This document shows positions 46,250 through 57,200 of a DNA stretch of 64,000 nucleotides, piece by piece; position 1 is the stretch's first letter; each line of letters starts with the position of its first letter. The notes under the pieces are model-generated. The model ran no database searches. It was not told the DNA's origin and was given only the letters and a program-made list of their open reading frames with translations. The DNA lies in contig OZ022257.1 in assembly GCA_963978905.1 (NCBI GenBank), forward strand, positions 45,766,203 through 45,830,202. The letters are read 5' to 3'. The position numbers were made by a program, and so were the translations under genes. The stretch comes from Trichostrongylus colubriformis. Taxonomy: Eukaryota; Nematoda; Chromadorea; Rhabditida; Trichostrongylidae.

Positions 46250-46690
46250 TTTTGCCTCTAGTTATTCACAAATTCAGCAATAATAAATGTAGTCATTTGC
46301 TGTACTCTATGATGTTAACGCCAGCCGATTTTGTTTCAGTAAATCTTCTGAGCATCCACGCTGTTGAAATTTTATAGCTACAACTGTGTTGCAAACAGTA
46401 GCCATATAAAGAGGTGCTACTGATGTTTGTTCCGAAACAGAAATAACTGACAAAAACAATATTGCAGGGTGGTCCGTAAAAAATGCAGCACAGTTTTCTA
46501 AATGTTACTTCTCTCGAACTGAAAATAGCGTAGCTCTTTTATGCTAGCTTCACTCAAACCTTCACATACCGCTGTCTGGAACATTTGTTCAGTATGCCCT
46601 CTTTTCCCAGCTGTTGCTAATCGAAGACCCTCTGAAAAATTTTTTGCTGTACCTTTTACGACGATATCGACGATCAGTGTTCAAGAATGA
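46250..46690. other. Downstream of the Lys-rich gene; no gene
   Basis: AATAATAAATG near 46278 is a possible poly(A) signal for the gene ending at 46247. The rest shows nothing that I can name. Confidence 0.45.
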
Positions 46691-48103
46691 CATAGTTAAA
46701 TCCACTAATCACTTGACCCTTCGGCTGAGGTGGTCATTATGTGGAGTTTAGATGGTCTAGGAATCGATCGATGCTTATTGTTTTTGTTAACGTGCACTAC
46801 TATGTGGAATTTTACAAGTCTAGGGTCGATACCCCGTATTGTTGCTGGCACCGCATGAGAGAATTAATCGCTTGCTTTGCTATCACAAATCTAGACCGTG
46901 TCTCGATCACCGTGTGAATTGCAGTATCAAAAGACATGCACCATTATCCGGAAGGCTAGGCAATTTAGTGGTCGATACATGAGCAACTGATATCAGAACC
47001 TAAACAAAATATGTTCACCCAGTAGTACTGAGCATCAGACGCATTTGCTGTTACAGTCGTATAGCAGTTGTGAGCGGTGTACCGGATTTTCTTCCTTCCC
47101 CATTTCCTAATGGCTCTTATGGTTAGCAGCCCCTGTAAGCCGTTATCAGTTTCGAAAAGTCACCATCGAATTCCCCCCACCCTGTAATACCTGTGAATGT
47201 GAAGAGTCTACTGCTAGCTAGAAGAGCGAACAGATTCGGCGACTTTCGCCTTTAGTCGCCCCTTATCGAATCTTATCAGCTGTAATCAGCTTGGATCACC
47301 CACTATTGATGTGCCCGTCCCATCCCTCAAAACACCTATGAGTGTCGGCCAGGGCACTAACATGTGTTGGGGGAAATAGCCGCTTCAATCCGACCCTCGC
47401 CCCTCTACGACAACAAAATACGACCCCCTACACTTTTTTACCTCTACAATACCATTAACTGTTGCCGAATTGCATAGTTACGATGTGTTTTATTGCTAAA
47501 TATCCTTTCCTGATCAAAAGTATATTTATTTTACGTCTTGTCACAAAGATTTGCGGTAAAATACCCTTTGCCTCTCATCTGCTTATTGAGAATTTGAAGC
47601 TTAGTGCCTATCGCTTGACTTTGAAGATACTACCCCCCCCCCCCCCACCCTTCTATCCAGTCATATACGACCCTCTGTCGAAGAATCATCGACAGCGGTA
47701 TATCCTGCTGTCGGCAGTCTAGGATCAATCCGAGTGGGGAAATGAATTTGTCGACGTTCGCTTTCGACGCTCCTTATCATCCTTTATCAAGCGTTATCGA
47801 TTTGGACCAACCACCATTGATGAGCCCGTCCCACTCCTAAAAACCCTTATGAGTGTGGGCGCTCTAGGATTGACCCGAAGGGCGAAACGGATTTGGCGAC
47901 ATTAGCCTTTCGAGGTCCTTATCAGCCCTTATCAGCTGCTATCACTTTCGGTCCACCGCTGGGGTCCCCTTACCACCCGTATCATTTGTGAAATTCAGGA
48001 TCCCACCTTTGCTGCGACGTGAAATATGAATTTTCGGTCAGACAGACATACACAAACAAACACACACACCCACAGTCACACTTAGCCGATTATATAAAGT
48101 AGA
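46690..48103 (-). mobile_element. Helitron-like repeat, copy A
   Basis: Its right end reads CGATTATATAAAGTAGA|T; on the minus strand this is A|TCTACTTTATATAATCG, like Helitron 5' ends inserted between A and T. Inside this end lie GTGTGTTTG-type runs, then CCAGCGGTGGACC...GATAAGG units. Shared blocks toward the left include GGTCGATAC, GCTTTGCTATCACAAATCTAG and GCATCAGACGC. Left boundary approximate. A 14-base C run is at 47633-47646. Helitron assignment is an inference; no Rep/helicase sequence is seen. Confidence 0.5.
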
Positions 48104-48311
48104 TGGGGAGCTACCACTCTTGGAGAAGCAAGGCTGTCTAGCGGTCAGCACTTCCTTCCGCTAATGATGTAGGGAGTGCAGTAAGAAATACTCATTTCCT
48201 GGCATCTACCCTTTGGATTATAGTGGCCGTAAGAGCCTGTAGGAGTGGATGGGACCACATGAATTGCTGTTGGTTTCCATGAGCCCTTGCCAGTTGTTAT
48301 GCATTATTAAC

Positions 48312-48581
48312 AACCAGCTGGCGGGCGCACACTACTGCGCGCGATTCATGGCGATGTTGAGCAGAATGGGTTTGATCGGCACGACTACAGTTGTGTATGG
48401 AGTTGAGTGGAAATTTCTTTTCCTCTGCCTTCAGCTGAGCTACTTATTTGGATAAAAGCAGAGAAGATGGCGCGATAAAAAAACATTTCGGTGTTACTAT
48501 ACTTCAGTCGCTTTGCATCGAACCCATTTTGCATGTCATCGACACGAATCGCGCGCAGTAGTGTGCGCGAGCCAACTTGTT
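48312..48581. repeat. 270-bp inverted-repeat insert, copy 1
   Basis: AACCAGCTGGCGGGCGCACA...CTACTGCGCGCGATTCATG at the left is inverted at the right (CGAATCGCGCGCAGTAGTG...CCAACTTGTT). Copies at 51665-51930 and 61843-62099 sit in members of the same large repeat. Confidence 0.85.
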
Positions 48582-50076
48582 AAGGTCATCATTGGGAAAC
48601 TGGATAGTTTAGACATTGATAGTTTTGTATTTGATGGCATCGACTGGTAACAATTTGTTCACTTGCTGAGCATCTAATTCCTACACATTGATGGCAGATC
48701 CATATCCGATTATCGATGTTTATAATTTTTGTAGAAATGCTTCATTACTTGGAATTTTACATAGTCTAGCGGTCGATACCCAGTGTTGCTGCCAGTACTG
48801 AATTAGAAAATGATTCTGAGTGAAACGCTTGCTTTGCTATCACAAATGTAGGTTGTATCATGATTATCAAAGTAGATCGCAGTATCAAGAGGAATGCACC
48901 ATTTTTTGGAACGCTAAGCAGTTCAGCGGTCGACATATCGATATCAGAACACAAACAATATATGTTCACCTAATGACAGTGAGCATCAGACGCTTTTGCT
49001 GAAGCGGTCGTTTAGTAGTATCAAGCGATGTAAAGGATTTCATTCCATCCGATTTCTAACGGTTCTTATCAGCCACCGTAAGCGGTTATCACTGAGGCCC
49101 CTGTACCCAACAGTACCATTGAGGTCCCTGCAAACTACAATACTTGCGAATGTGAACATCCCACAGTTAGCTGACAAAGCGTACCGGCCTTGGTGACATT
49201 TTCCTTCTCACGCTCCTAATCGAATCTTATCAACCATTATCAGTTTGGATCACCCACTATTAATGTTCCCGTCCCATTCTGCTAAACACCTGTGAGTGTC
49301 AGCGCTCTTGGATCAGCGCAAAAGGCGAAACGAACCTGACGACATTCGCCATCTCATGCTCCTCATCGAATCTCATCAACCGTTATCAATGCAGGTCAAC
49401 TACCATCAATGTCCCCGTCCTAGCCCGCAAAACACCTGTGAGTATGAACGCTCCGAGACCAATGCGAAAAGCGAAACAGATTCGACGACTCTGGCCTTTT
49501 TACGCTCCTTATCGAATCTTATCAGCCGTTATCAATGCAGGTCAACTACCATCAATGTCCCCGTCCTAGCCCGCAAAACACCTGTGAGTATGAACGTTCC
49601 GAGACCAATGCGAAAAGCGAAACAGATTCGACGACTCTGGCCTTTTTACGCTCCTTATCGAATCTTATCAGCCGTTATCAATGCGGATCACCCACCATCA
49701 ATGTCCCCGTCCTACTCTGCAAAACACCTGTGTCTATGAACGCTCCAGGACCAATGCGAAAAGCGAAACGGATTCGACGACTCTAGCCTTTTTACGCTCC
49801 TTATCAGATCTTATCAACAGTTATCAAGCTGGATCACTCACCTTTAATGTCCCCGTCTTACCCCGCAAAATGCGTGTGAGTATTCCTTATCAGCCCTTAT
49901 CAGTTGTTATCAGAACCGGTCCCTCACCATTAGTGTCCCCTTGCCATCCCCCACATCACTTGCAAAAATCAAGGTCCCAGCTTTGCTGCGACGCGAGATA
50001 TGAATTTCGTGACAGACAGACACACACACACACACACGGACAGACAGACATACTTAGCGGATTATATATAGTAGGA
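48582..50076 (-). mobile_element. Helitron-like repeat, copy B with 146-bp tandem units
   Basis: Ends CGGATTATATATAGTAGGA|T at 50076. From about 49200 to 49900 there are tandem units of 146 bp (for example, starts at 49391, 49537 and 49683) containing CTTATCAGCCGTTATCAATG and ATGTCCCCGTCCTA. The 83-147 codon open frames at 49296-50079 are translations of these units and are not genes. Confidence 0.55.
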
Positions 50077-50875
50077 TGATAGGCAATGAGGAACTCCTGA
50101 AGTGACTTGTCGAAGTGAAAACTGAAAGTCTAGGAAGACTATATGTAGTGCAAGTCTCCCTAAAATCTTTGAGATTTAGAAGAGGTATGGCTCTTAACTG
50201 GCTCCGCGTAATTAGCCGTTGTCGGCCTCTTGAGGTCAACTTTGCAGAACAATGACATAGGTCTAAAGTAACAGGGGTGATATTAAGGTGATACTTATCG
50301 TATCGTATTAGGCAGCGTTCATAGTTTTGTAAATAGTGGAATTGCAGCATTGCGGAATCTGCAGGAAACGGTACGCATGGATAGGGAGAATTGCGGAATT
50401 AGCGGTTTTCTGGAAATGGAGAACCGCGGAATGTGCGGAACTGTGGAATCTGCTCAAAAATACGTATTGATCGGAAGAAGCAGCTTTACTGAGGTCACAT
50501 TTCTAAACGAATACAGGTCAATTTCCATGTATTCCTGATAAGGGCCACCGAACCGTGCTCGGCTTCATTACTGTGCCTGGCGCTATTTTAGGGATCAGTC
50601 GTAATCTCGACTTTTCCATAAATACCTAGGCAAAAACATGCATTCGAGTTTGCAGATCAACTAATTTGTTTAGTATCCTTTAAGAAACGCCTGCTCCATA
50701 TTAAGATGGTATCTGTTGTTTTCTCAGTTCAATATTTTCGGTTAAGTATTTGAAGTGTAACTCATGAGGTTTCGAAAGTAAGTGAGATAAGACGGCATAA
50801 AAAGGAAAGTGAAACTTGGTAGGAGACCAGGTACCTAGAAGTATGCAAAAATGCTCAGGGATGTCAAAAAAGACT

Positions 50876-51010
50876 GCACCTCTTTAAAGTGCACATTTTC
50901 CGAGGTAATTCGTACATCTATAATTGTAGTTGTATTTCATATAACGGAACCTCTTCAAAAAGTCCATTTTTACTGATAAGTCGTACAGCTAGTAGTTACA
51001 TTTCATATGA
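50876..51010. repeat. Diverged 69-bp direct duplication
   Basis: A first block (CACCTCTTTAAAGTGCACAT...GTAGTTGTATTTCATAT) is followed by a second (GAACCTCTTCAAAAAGTCCA...TAGTTACATTTCATATG) at a spacing of about 69 bp. Confidence 0.6.
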
Positions 51011-51479
51011 GTAAGTGATTCTTCATTTATTGATTGACTCCACAGAGGCAATGATGCAGAAAGTAAGTTTTAAAGTTCACGAATGATGAGCTGCGTGGAA
51101 GACAAGCGCCGCACATATGGCTTCCATGCTTTCCACAATTCTTCCGATCGATATGTATCTATTCTTCTTTCTACAAAAACGCTATTTCCGCAAATCTCCT
51201 CACCGATACCTATCTAATCTTCCGCGGTTTCCTCTAATTCCAACACTACGAACGCTGTCTTACTGCCACATAATCGAAACCAGTTGGGCTATCGCACAGT
51301 ACTGCGCGAATAACACAATAGAATCATGCAATGGGGAAATGGTCGATGTTGACTTTTTGCTGAGCATCTATGTACTTTCTACAATTAGGCGATAAATATT
51401 AACCGATATCAAAGATATCACAGCTGAGGATGGTCAACATTTCTCAGAGGTCGACATGATTTAGCGGCGATACCTCCTA

Positions 51480-53126
51480 CAATGATATCGACGATCAATG
51501 TTCAGGAACAACATGGGTGAATCCCCTAATCACCTTACTCTTCAGCTGAAGCGGTCACTATTGGGAGTTTAGACAGTTTAGGGATCGCCAATTTTGGATT
51601 AAACTGTATTAATTGGTAGCGATTTGTCCATTTGCTGAGTATCTATTTGCTACATATTGGTGGTACCAGTTGGCTGGCGCACATTACTGCGCGCGATTCA
51701 TGGCGATGTTGTGCAAAGTGGGTTTGATCGGTCCGACCACAGTTGTGCATGGAATTGGGCGGAAATTTCTTTTTCTCCGCTTTCAGCTGAGCTATTGAAT
51801 CGAAAAAAAACAGAAAAGATGGCGTGATTTAAAAGCATCTCGATATCGATATACTTCAGTCGCTTTGCATCGACCCATTTTGCACGTCATCGACATGAAT
51901 CGCACAGTAGTGTGCGATAGCCAACTGTTTAGGTCATCACTGGGAGTTTGGATAGTTTAGAAATGGTAGATCCATATCCCGATTATCGAGTTCATCGTTT
52001 TCGTAAACATGCTTCACTACTTGGAGCTTTACTTAGTCTAGCGGTTGATACCCAGCATTGCCGCCAGTACCGCATTAGAAAATGATTCCGAGTGAACTGC
52101 TCGCTTTGCTTCCACAAATATAGGTTGTATCATGATTATCAATGAAGATCGCAGCATCAAGAAGAATTCAACATTTTTTGGAACGCCAGGTAATTCAGCG
52201 GTCGATACATCGGCCAGTGATATCAGAACATGAACAAAATATGTTCACCCAATGGCACTGAGCATCACACGCTTTTGCTAAAGCGGTCGTGTAGTGGTAG
52301 CAAGCGATGTGAAGTATTTTATCCCATCCAATTCCTAACGGTTTTTATCAGCCACTGTAAGCCGTTATCAATTTCACTGAGGCTTTTGTACCCCACGGTA
52401 CCATTGAGCTTCGCGTACCCTACAATACATGCGAATGTGAACGTTCCGCTGTTAACCGTAAAAGCGAACCGGCCTCGGCGAGATTTCACTTCTCACACTC
52501 CTTATCAAATCTTATCAACCGTTATCAATGCGGATCACCCACCATTGATGTCCCTGTCTCAAGACTTAGAACACCTATGAATATCGGGGCTCTGGGATCA
52601 ACCCAAAATGCGAAACGGATTCGACGACTCTAGCCTTATTACGCTCCTTATCAAATCTTATCAGTCATTATCAATTTGGATCACCCACCATTGAAGTCCC
52701 TGACCCACCCTGCTAAACACCTATGAGTGTAAACGCTCCAGGTTCAACGCGAAAAGCGAAACGGATTCGAGGACTCTAGCCATTCCAAGCTCCTTATCGT
52801 ATCATATCAACCGTTATCAATGCGGGTCACCCACCATTAATGTCCCTGTCTCAAGACTTAGAACACTTATGAATGTCGGCGTTCTGTGATCAACTCGGAA
52901 AGCGGAACGGATTTGGTGACATTTGCCTTCCGAGGCTTCTTATCAGCCCTTATCAGCTGCTATACTTTCCGTCCACCACCGCTGGGTTCCCTTGGCACCC
53001 CCTATATAACTTGTGAAATTCAGCATCCCAGCTTTGCTGCGACGCGAATATGAATTTAGTGACAGACGGACAAACACACACACAGACACACACACAGACA
53101 TACTAAGCGAATTATATATAGTAGGA
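51480..53126 (-). mobile_element. Helitron-like repeat, copy C
   Basis: Ends GCGAATTATATATAGTAGGA|T. It carries the inverted-repeat insert at 51665-51930, the GTCTAGCGGTTGATACCC...GATATCAGAAC blocks and about three tandem units (CTTATCAAATCTTATCAACC...). Left boundary approximate. Confidence 0.55.
51665..51930. repeat. 266-bp inverted-repeat insert, copy 2
   Basis: ACCAGTTGGCTGGCGCACAT at the left, inverted as GTGTGCGATAGCCAACTG at the right. The inner pair is GTGCAAAGTGGGTTTGATCG against CGACCCATTTTGCACGTCAT. Confidence 0.85.
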
Positions 53127-54103
53127 TATTCATATGTCAGTTATCGATGCTTATCGCTTCTGTAAACATGCACCACTATTTGGAATTTCACATAGTCTAG
53201 CGGTCAATACCCAGTATTGTTGCTGGCACCGCATGAGAGAATGAATCGCTTGCTTTGCTATCACAAATCTAGATCATGTCTTGACCATCCATGTAGATCG
53301 CAGTATCAACAGGCATGCACCATTATTTGGAACGCTAGGCAATTTAGTGGTCGATACATCGGTAGCAGATTTCGGAGCTCACAATATATTCACCCGATGG
53401 TACTGAACATGAGACGCATTTACTATAGCAGTTGTGTAGCAGTAGTAAGCGGTGTACCAGATTTTATCCCATCCTCATTTCCTAATGGCTCTTAGCAGCC
53501 TCTGTAAGCCGTTATTGTTTCGAAGAGTCACCATTAAGGTACGCATTCTGTAATACCTGCGAGTATGAACATTCCACTGTTAGCCAAAAGAGGGAAACGG
53601 ATTTGGCGATATTTGCCTTTTGACGTTCCTTATCGGATCTTATCAGCCGTTATCAGATTGGATCACCCACAATTGATGTGCTCGTTCCAACCCTCAAAAC
53701 ACCATGGGTGCCAGCAGTCCAGGATCGACCGGAAGGTGAAACGAATTTGGCGACATTCGCTTTTCGAGCCCCCTTATGAGCACTTATCAACTGTTATCAA
53801 TTTGCATCACCCACTATTGATGTACTCGTCCCACCCTAGAACACCTGAGTGTCGGCGCTCTAGGTCAACCCGAAAGGCGAAACAGATTTGACGACATTTG
53901 CCTCTCAAGGCTCCTTATCAGCCCTTATCAGCTGCTATCACTTTCGGTCCACAGCCGTTGGGGTCCCCTTACCGCCCCCTATATCATTTGTGAAATTCAG
54001 GATCTCACCTTTATTGCTACGCGAAATATGACTTTCCGGTCAAACAGACATACACACAAACACACACACCAACAGACACCTTATCCGATTATATAAAGTA
54101 GGA
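53127..54103 (-). mobile_element. Helitron-like repeat, copy D, abutting copy C
   Basis: It begins immediately after the end of copy C and ends CCGATTATATAAAGTAGGA|T. It contains the GTCTAGCGGTCAATACCC, GCTTTGCTATCACAAATCTAG and CTTATCAGCCGTTATCAG blocks. The head-to-tail arrangement of C and D suggests either insertion of one next to the other or tandem duplication. Confidence 0.55.
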
Positions 54104-54264
54104 TTATGTTGTGCTTGACGTGTCGGCTTTCGTCGTGGTAACGTTCACCGGTCAGTATCAAAGCTTAGAATGAATGATACAACCTAATTACCTCTACAAC
54201 TTGCTCACTTAGATAAGAAGAGTAGGAGGCATTTTGCTTCCATCACTCCTCATACCTGGTTGAT

Positions 54265-57200
54265 ATGTCACGAAGAAGTAAATCGTCGGCAAAATTAGAA
54301 ACGCCCGTGGTAAGTTAACCATTGCAGAAAGTTCTCTAGGATACTGCTGTTATAGATAACGTGCTTTACTATGTCAGCACACATCGCAGAATGAGGATGG
54401 AGATCAGCAAACAGCATCAAAAACAGGAGCCGAACCCACCTCTGCAGAAATAAAAGATGCAATCGAAGGTGGCTATTAGAGTTAACTAGGAATTGATTGA
54501 TGACTCATATTTATCCAAGAAGATGCTTTTCTACAGCTCGCTAGTGACACAGTGCAGAAAAAAGAGAGCTGCTGCTTTTCTGACCTTCGGCTTCGACGGG
54601 ATCGCGTATACAAAGTGACACTCAGACGAATCTTTGCTTGATGATACCTCGCCGCATTTGGCGATGTCACCTGTTTCCCCTTATTTTCGTAGCCTTCGTT
54701 ACCAGACTCCTTGAAGTATCATATCGCAGTGGATCACGAGTTGACGCTACGTGATGTGTCACCCTTTCACCCTTGTCTAAGGCTGTGTCAGAGTTTGCGA
54801 AGTCTCCTAAGTTAGGCAATGAAGCGATTCCGCGACTGAGCAAAATGAATGCAATACAAATCATTTAGGACATTAGGCGATCAGGCAATAGGTCGATAAG
54901 GCGGAAAGGATAAGATAAGATACGTATCGATTGGGTGAATGATACGCTTGATTGCTCTGACTGCCTGGTCGCCTAAGTCGCCAGCTTTGAATATTGCCTG
55001 AAATCGACTCAATTGTGGTGGCTAGGATCTCGGCAGCTTTAGGTAGCGTTTGGAGTTCGCAATTCTCGCGTAATCGCGGTGTGTGGCATTAAAGGCAGCA
55101 TTAGGGGAAAGTCGGACGAAAAGTAAGAAGTAGTGATTGTGAAAGGCGAAATGCTTAGTAACAGGACAGTGAAGAAACAACGGATGGAATTGGCCAAAAA
55201 CCCAAGAAGTAAGACCCCTTTTCCACTGTTGATTCTCGACGCGGACAACCTGTCCGTCAAGAGGTGGATGGTCTGATCTAGTTTTCCACTGGCATGTTGC
55301 CAAGTAAATATAAGGGAATGTTTGGAAATACGACAGCATCTTTTTTTCAGAATGAGTTTCAATCTGAAACTGCGAAGGCGCGCCGTGAAACCTTCGATCG
55401 TGCCGCATCTCGTTCGCTGCTCCCATCCCAGTCAATCGGGGATTACGTCTTCCGGAGGCGGGATTGACTTATCAAGAGGAGGGACGGTTGTGCGGTTGCG
55501 GCTTTGTGCGGCGTTTCTACAGCTTGGAGGGGCGCTTTCTAACTGGGATTTCGCCACAGGTAGCCTTCTTAGGTCCAGGACTACCATGTGAGTGACTTCG
55601 TGTAGGGATTTTTCCATTACCACATCACCCCTAATGCTGTCTTTAAGACTGAAACCGAGGAGGGAACCGATGTACGGTGTGCGACGCGATGAATGCGAGC
55701 TAGAGGCGCTATGTCGGGCAAATCCTAATGCAATTACGCCTTAAATAGAGCTTGGGACATCGTTCCCGCTTGCAGCGGCCGTCCTGTACTCATCACGTCG
55801 CAAGACGTATTTCCTATCCCGATGGCACACACTCGGGACATCTGAATAAGTAGATCCATATAGCCTGTTCCTCTGACTCGCATCAATCTCGTCGCGCACC
55901 ATACGCAGCCACGTATTTTTTATCCTAATGGCACGCAACCCCCTCGACGGTCCGACGCCTCATCGTGGCGAGTGGGTGGCAATGGAACTGGACTGTGATG
56001 CACAGCGGGAGTCTTTTGCTTCTGCAAATGCTCCAGGCAGGTTCAACCATGCTGAGAAGGAGTAAAGTCCTAGCCAAGAGCGGAACCCCCCCCCTTCCCT
56101 CTGTTTCGATGGTTGAGGAAGGCGCTTGCGGACGCGCTGGCAACGCTTCGTCAGGACACCAGGGAACAAAACGCTCAACCAGCAGAAAAACAGCCTCAGT
56201 ACCCCGCACACCGGGCTCTGCCGTCTCCGACGTCGGACGGTACGACAACCGGTGAGAGGCGAAGAAATCTTGGGTTGCACAGGACGTCATGGATTCTGGA
56301 CAATGACGACACACCTCGTGCACGGCACGGAGACTGCTTCATGCTCTGCACCTACAACGCCAGAACAGTCTCGTCCAACGCCGATCTCCATGCTCTCCTC
56401 GACGCTGCGACTCGCATCAAGTTCCATGTGATCGCGCTACAACAAACAAAGAGCAGAAGAACCGACGTACGATAGTTTAACGATGGAACTCTTGTTATCC
56501 GTGGAGAGAAGATCCCATCGTGGAATGTCGGAGGCGTTGTATTTGTCGTGCACCCGTCTGTCGTCCGCCACGTCGACTCTCACGAGATTCTGTCTCCTCG
56601 TCTAGCCATTCTAGGCCTTCATCCACCGCATCAGAAAACCATCTCAATCATCAACTGCTACTCACCACACGCAGCAGCTGACGATTCCGAATTGGATGCA
56701 TTCTATGAACACCTGGAAGAAGTCATCCGCAAAGAGAAGTCCTTCTGCAAATTCGTTGTCGGTGACTTCAATGCAAGGTTAGGAAAAGGCAACAGCGAGG
56801 AACATAGGATCGGAAAGTTCGGGATAGGCGATAGGAACGACAACGGAAGTCGTCTCGTTGACCTCACGTCTGCAGCACGTCTCTTCCATGGTAATTCGCT
56901 GTTTGAGAAGAAGGAACACCGCCGCTGGACATGGGAGTCACCCAATGGCACGACCCATGCTGAGATCGACCACATTCTAACAAACAGAAGGTGGTGCCTC
57001 TACGACACCTCCGTGGTGCCATCTTTCTGTTGTGGATCCGATCATCGCCTTCTTCGGGCCAAAATCAGGTTCGACTTTCGACTGGAGAAGAACACCTGTC
57101 ACCGGCCGAAGGGGAGGAAGCAAGTCGTGTATGACGAGAACCTTCTGAACGAGGCACTATCCCGTTATGACTGGCAAGTCGTGGAGGACCCGACCGAAGA

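Noticed and set aside
49296..50079. Open frames of 83, 132 and 147 codons
   Set aside because: They are translations of the 146-bp tandem units; three shifted frames repeat the same peptide, so they are not protein genes.
55965..56323. Several 96-132 aa frames on both strands at the RTE start
   Set aside because: They are overlapping frames of the GC-richer RTE 5' region; only the frame leading into CTYNARTV is plausibly coding.
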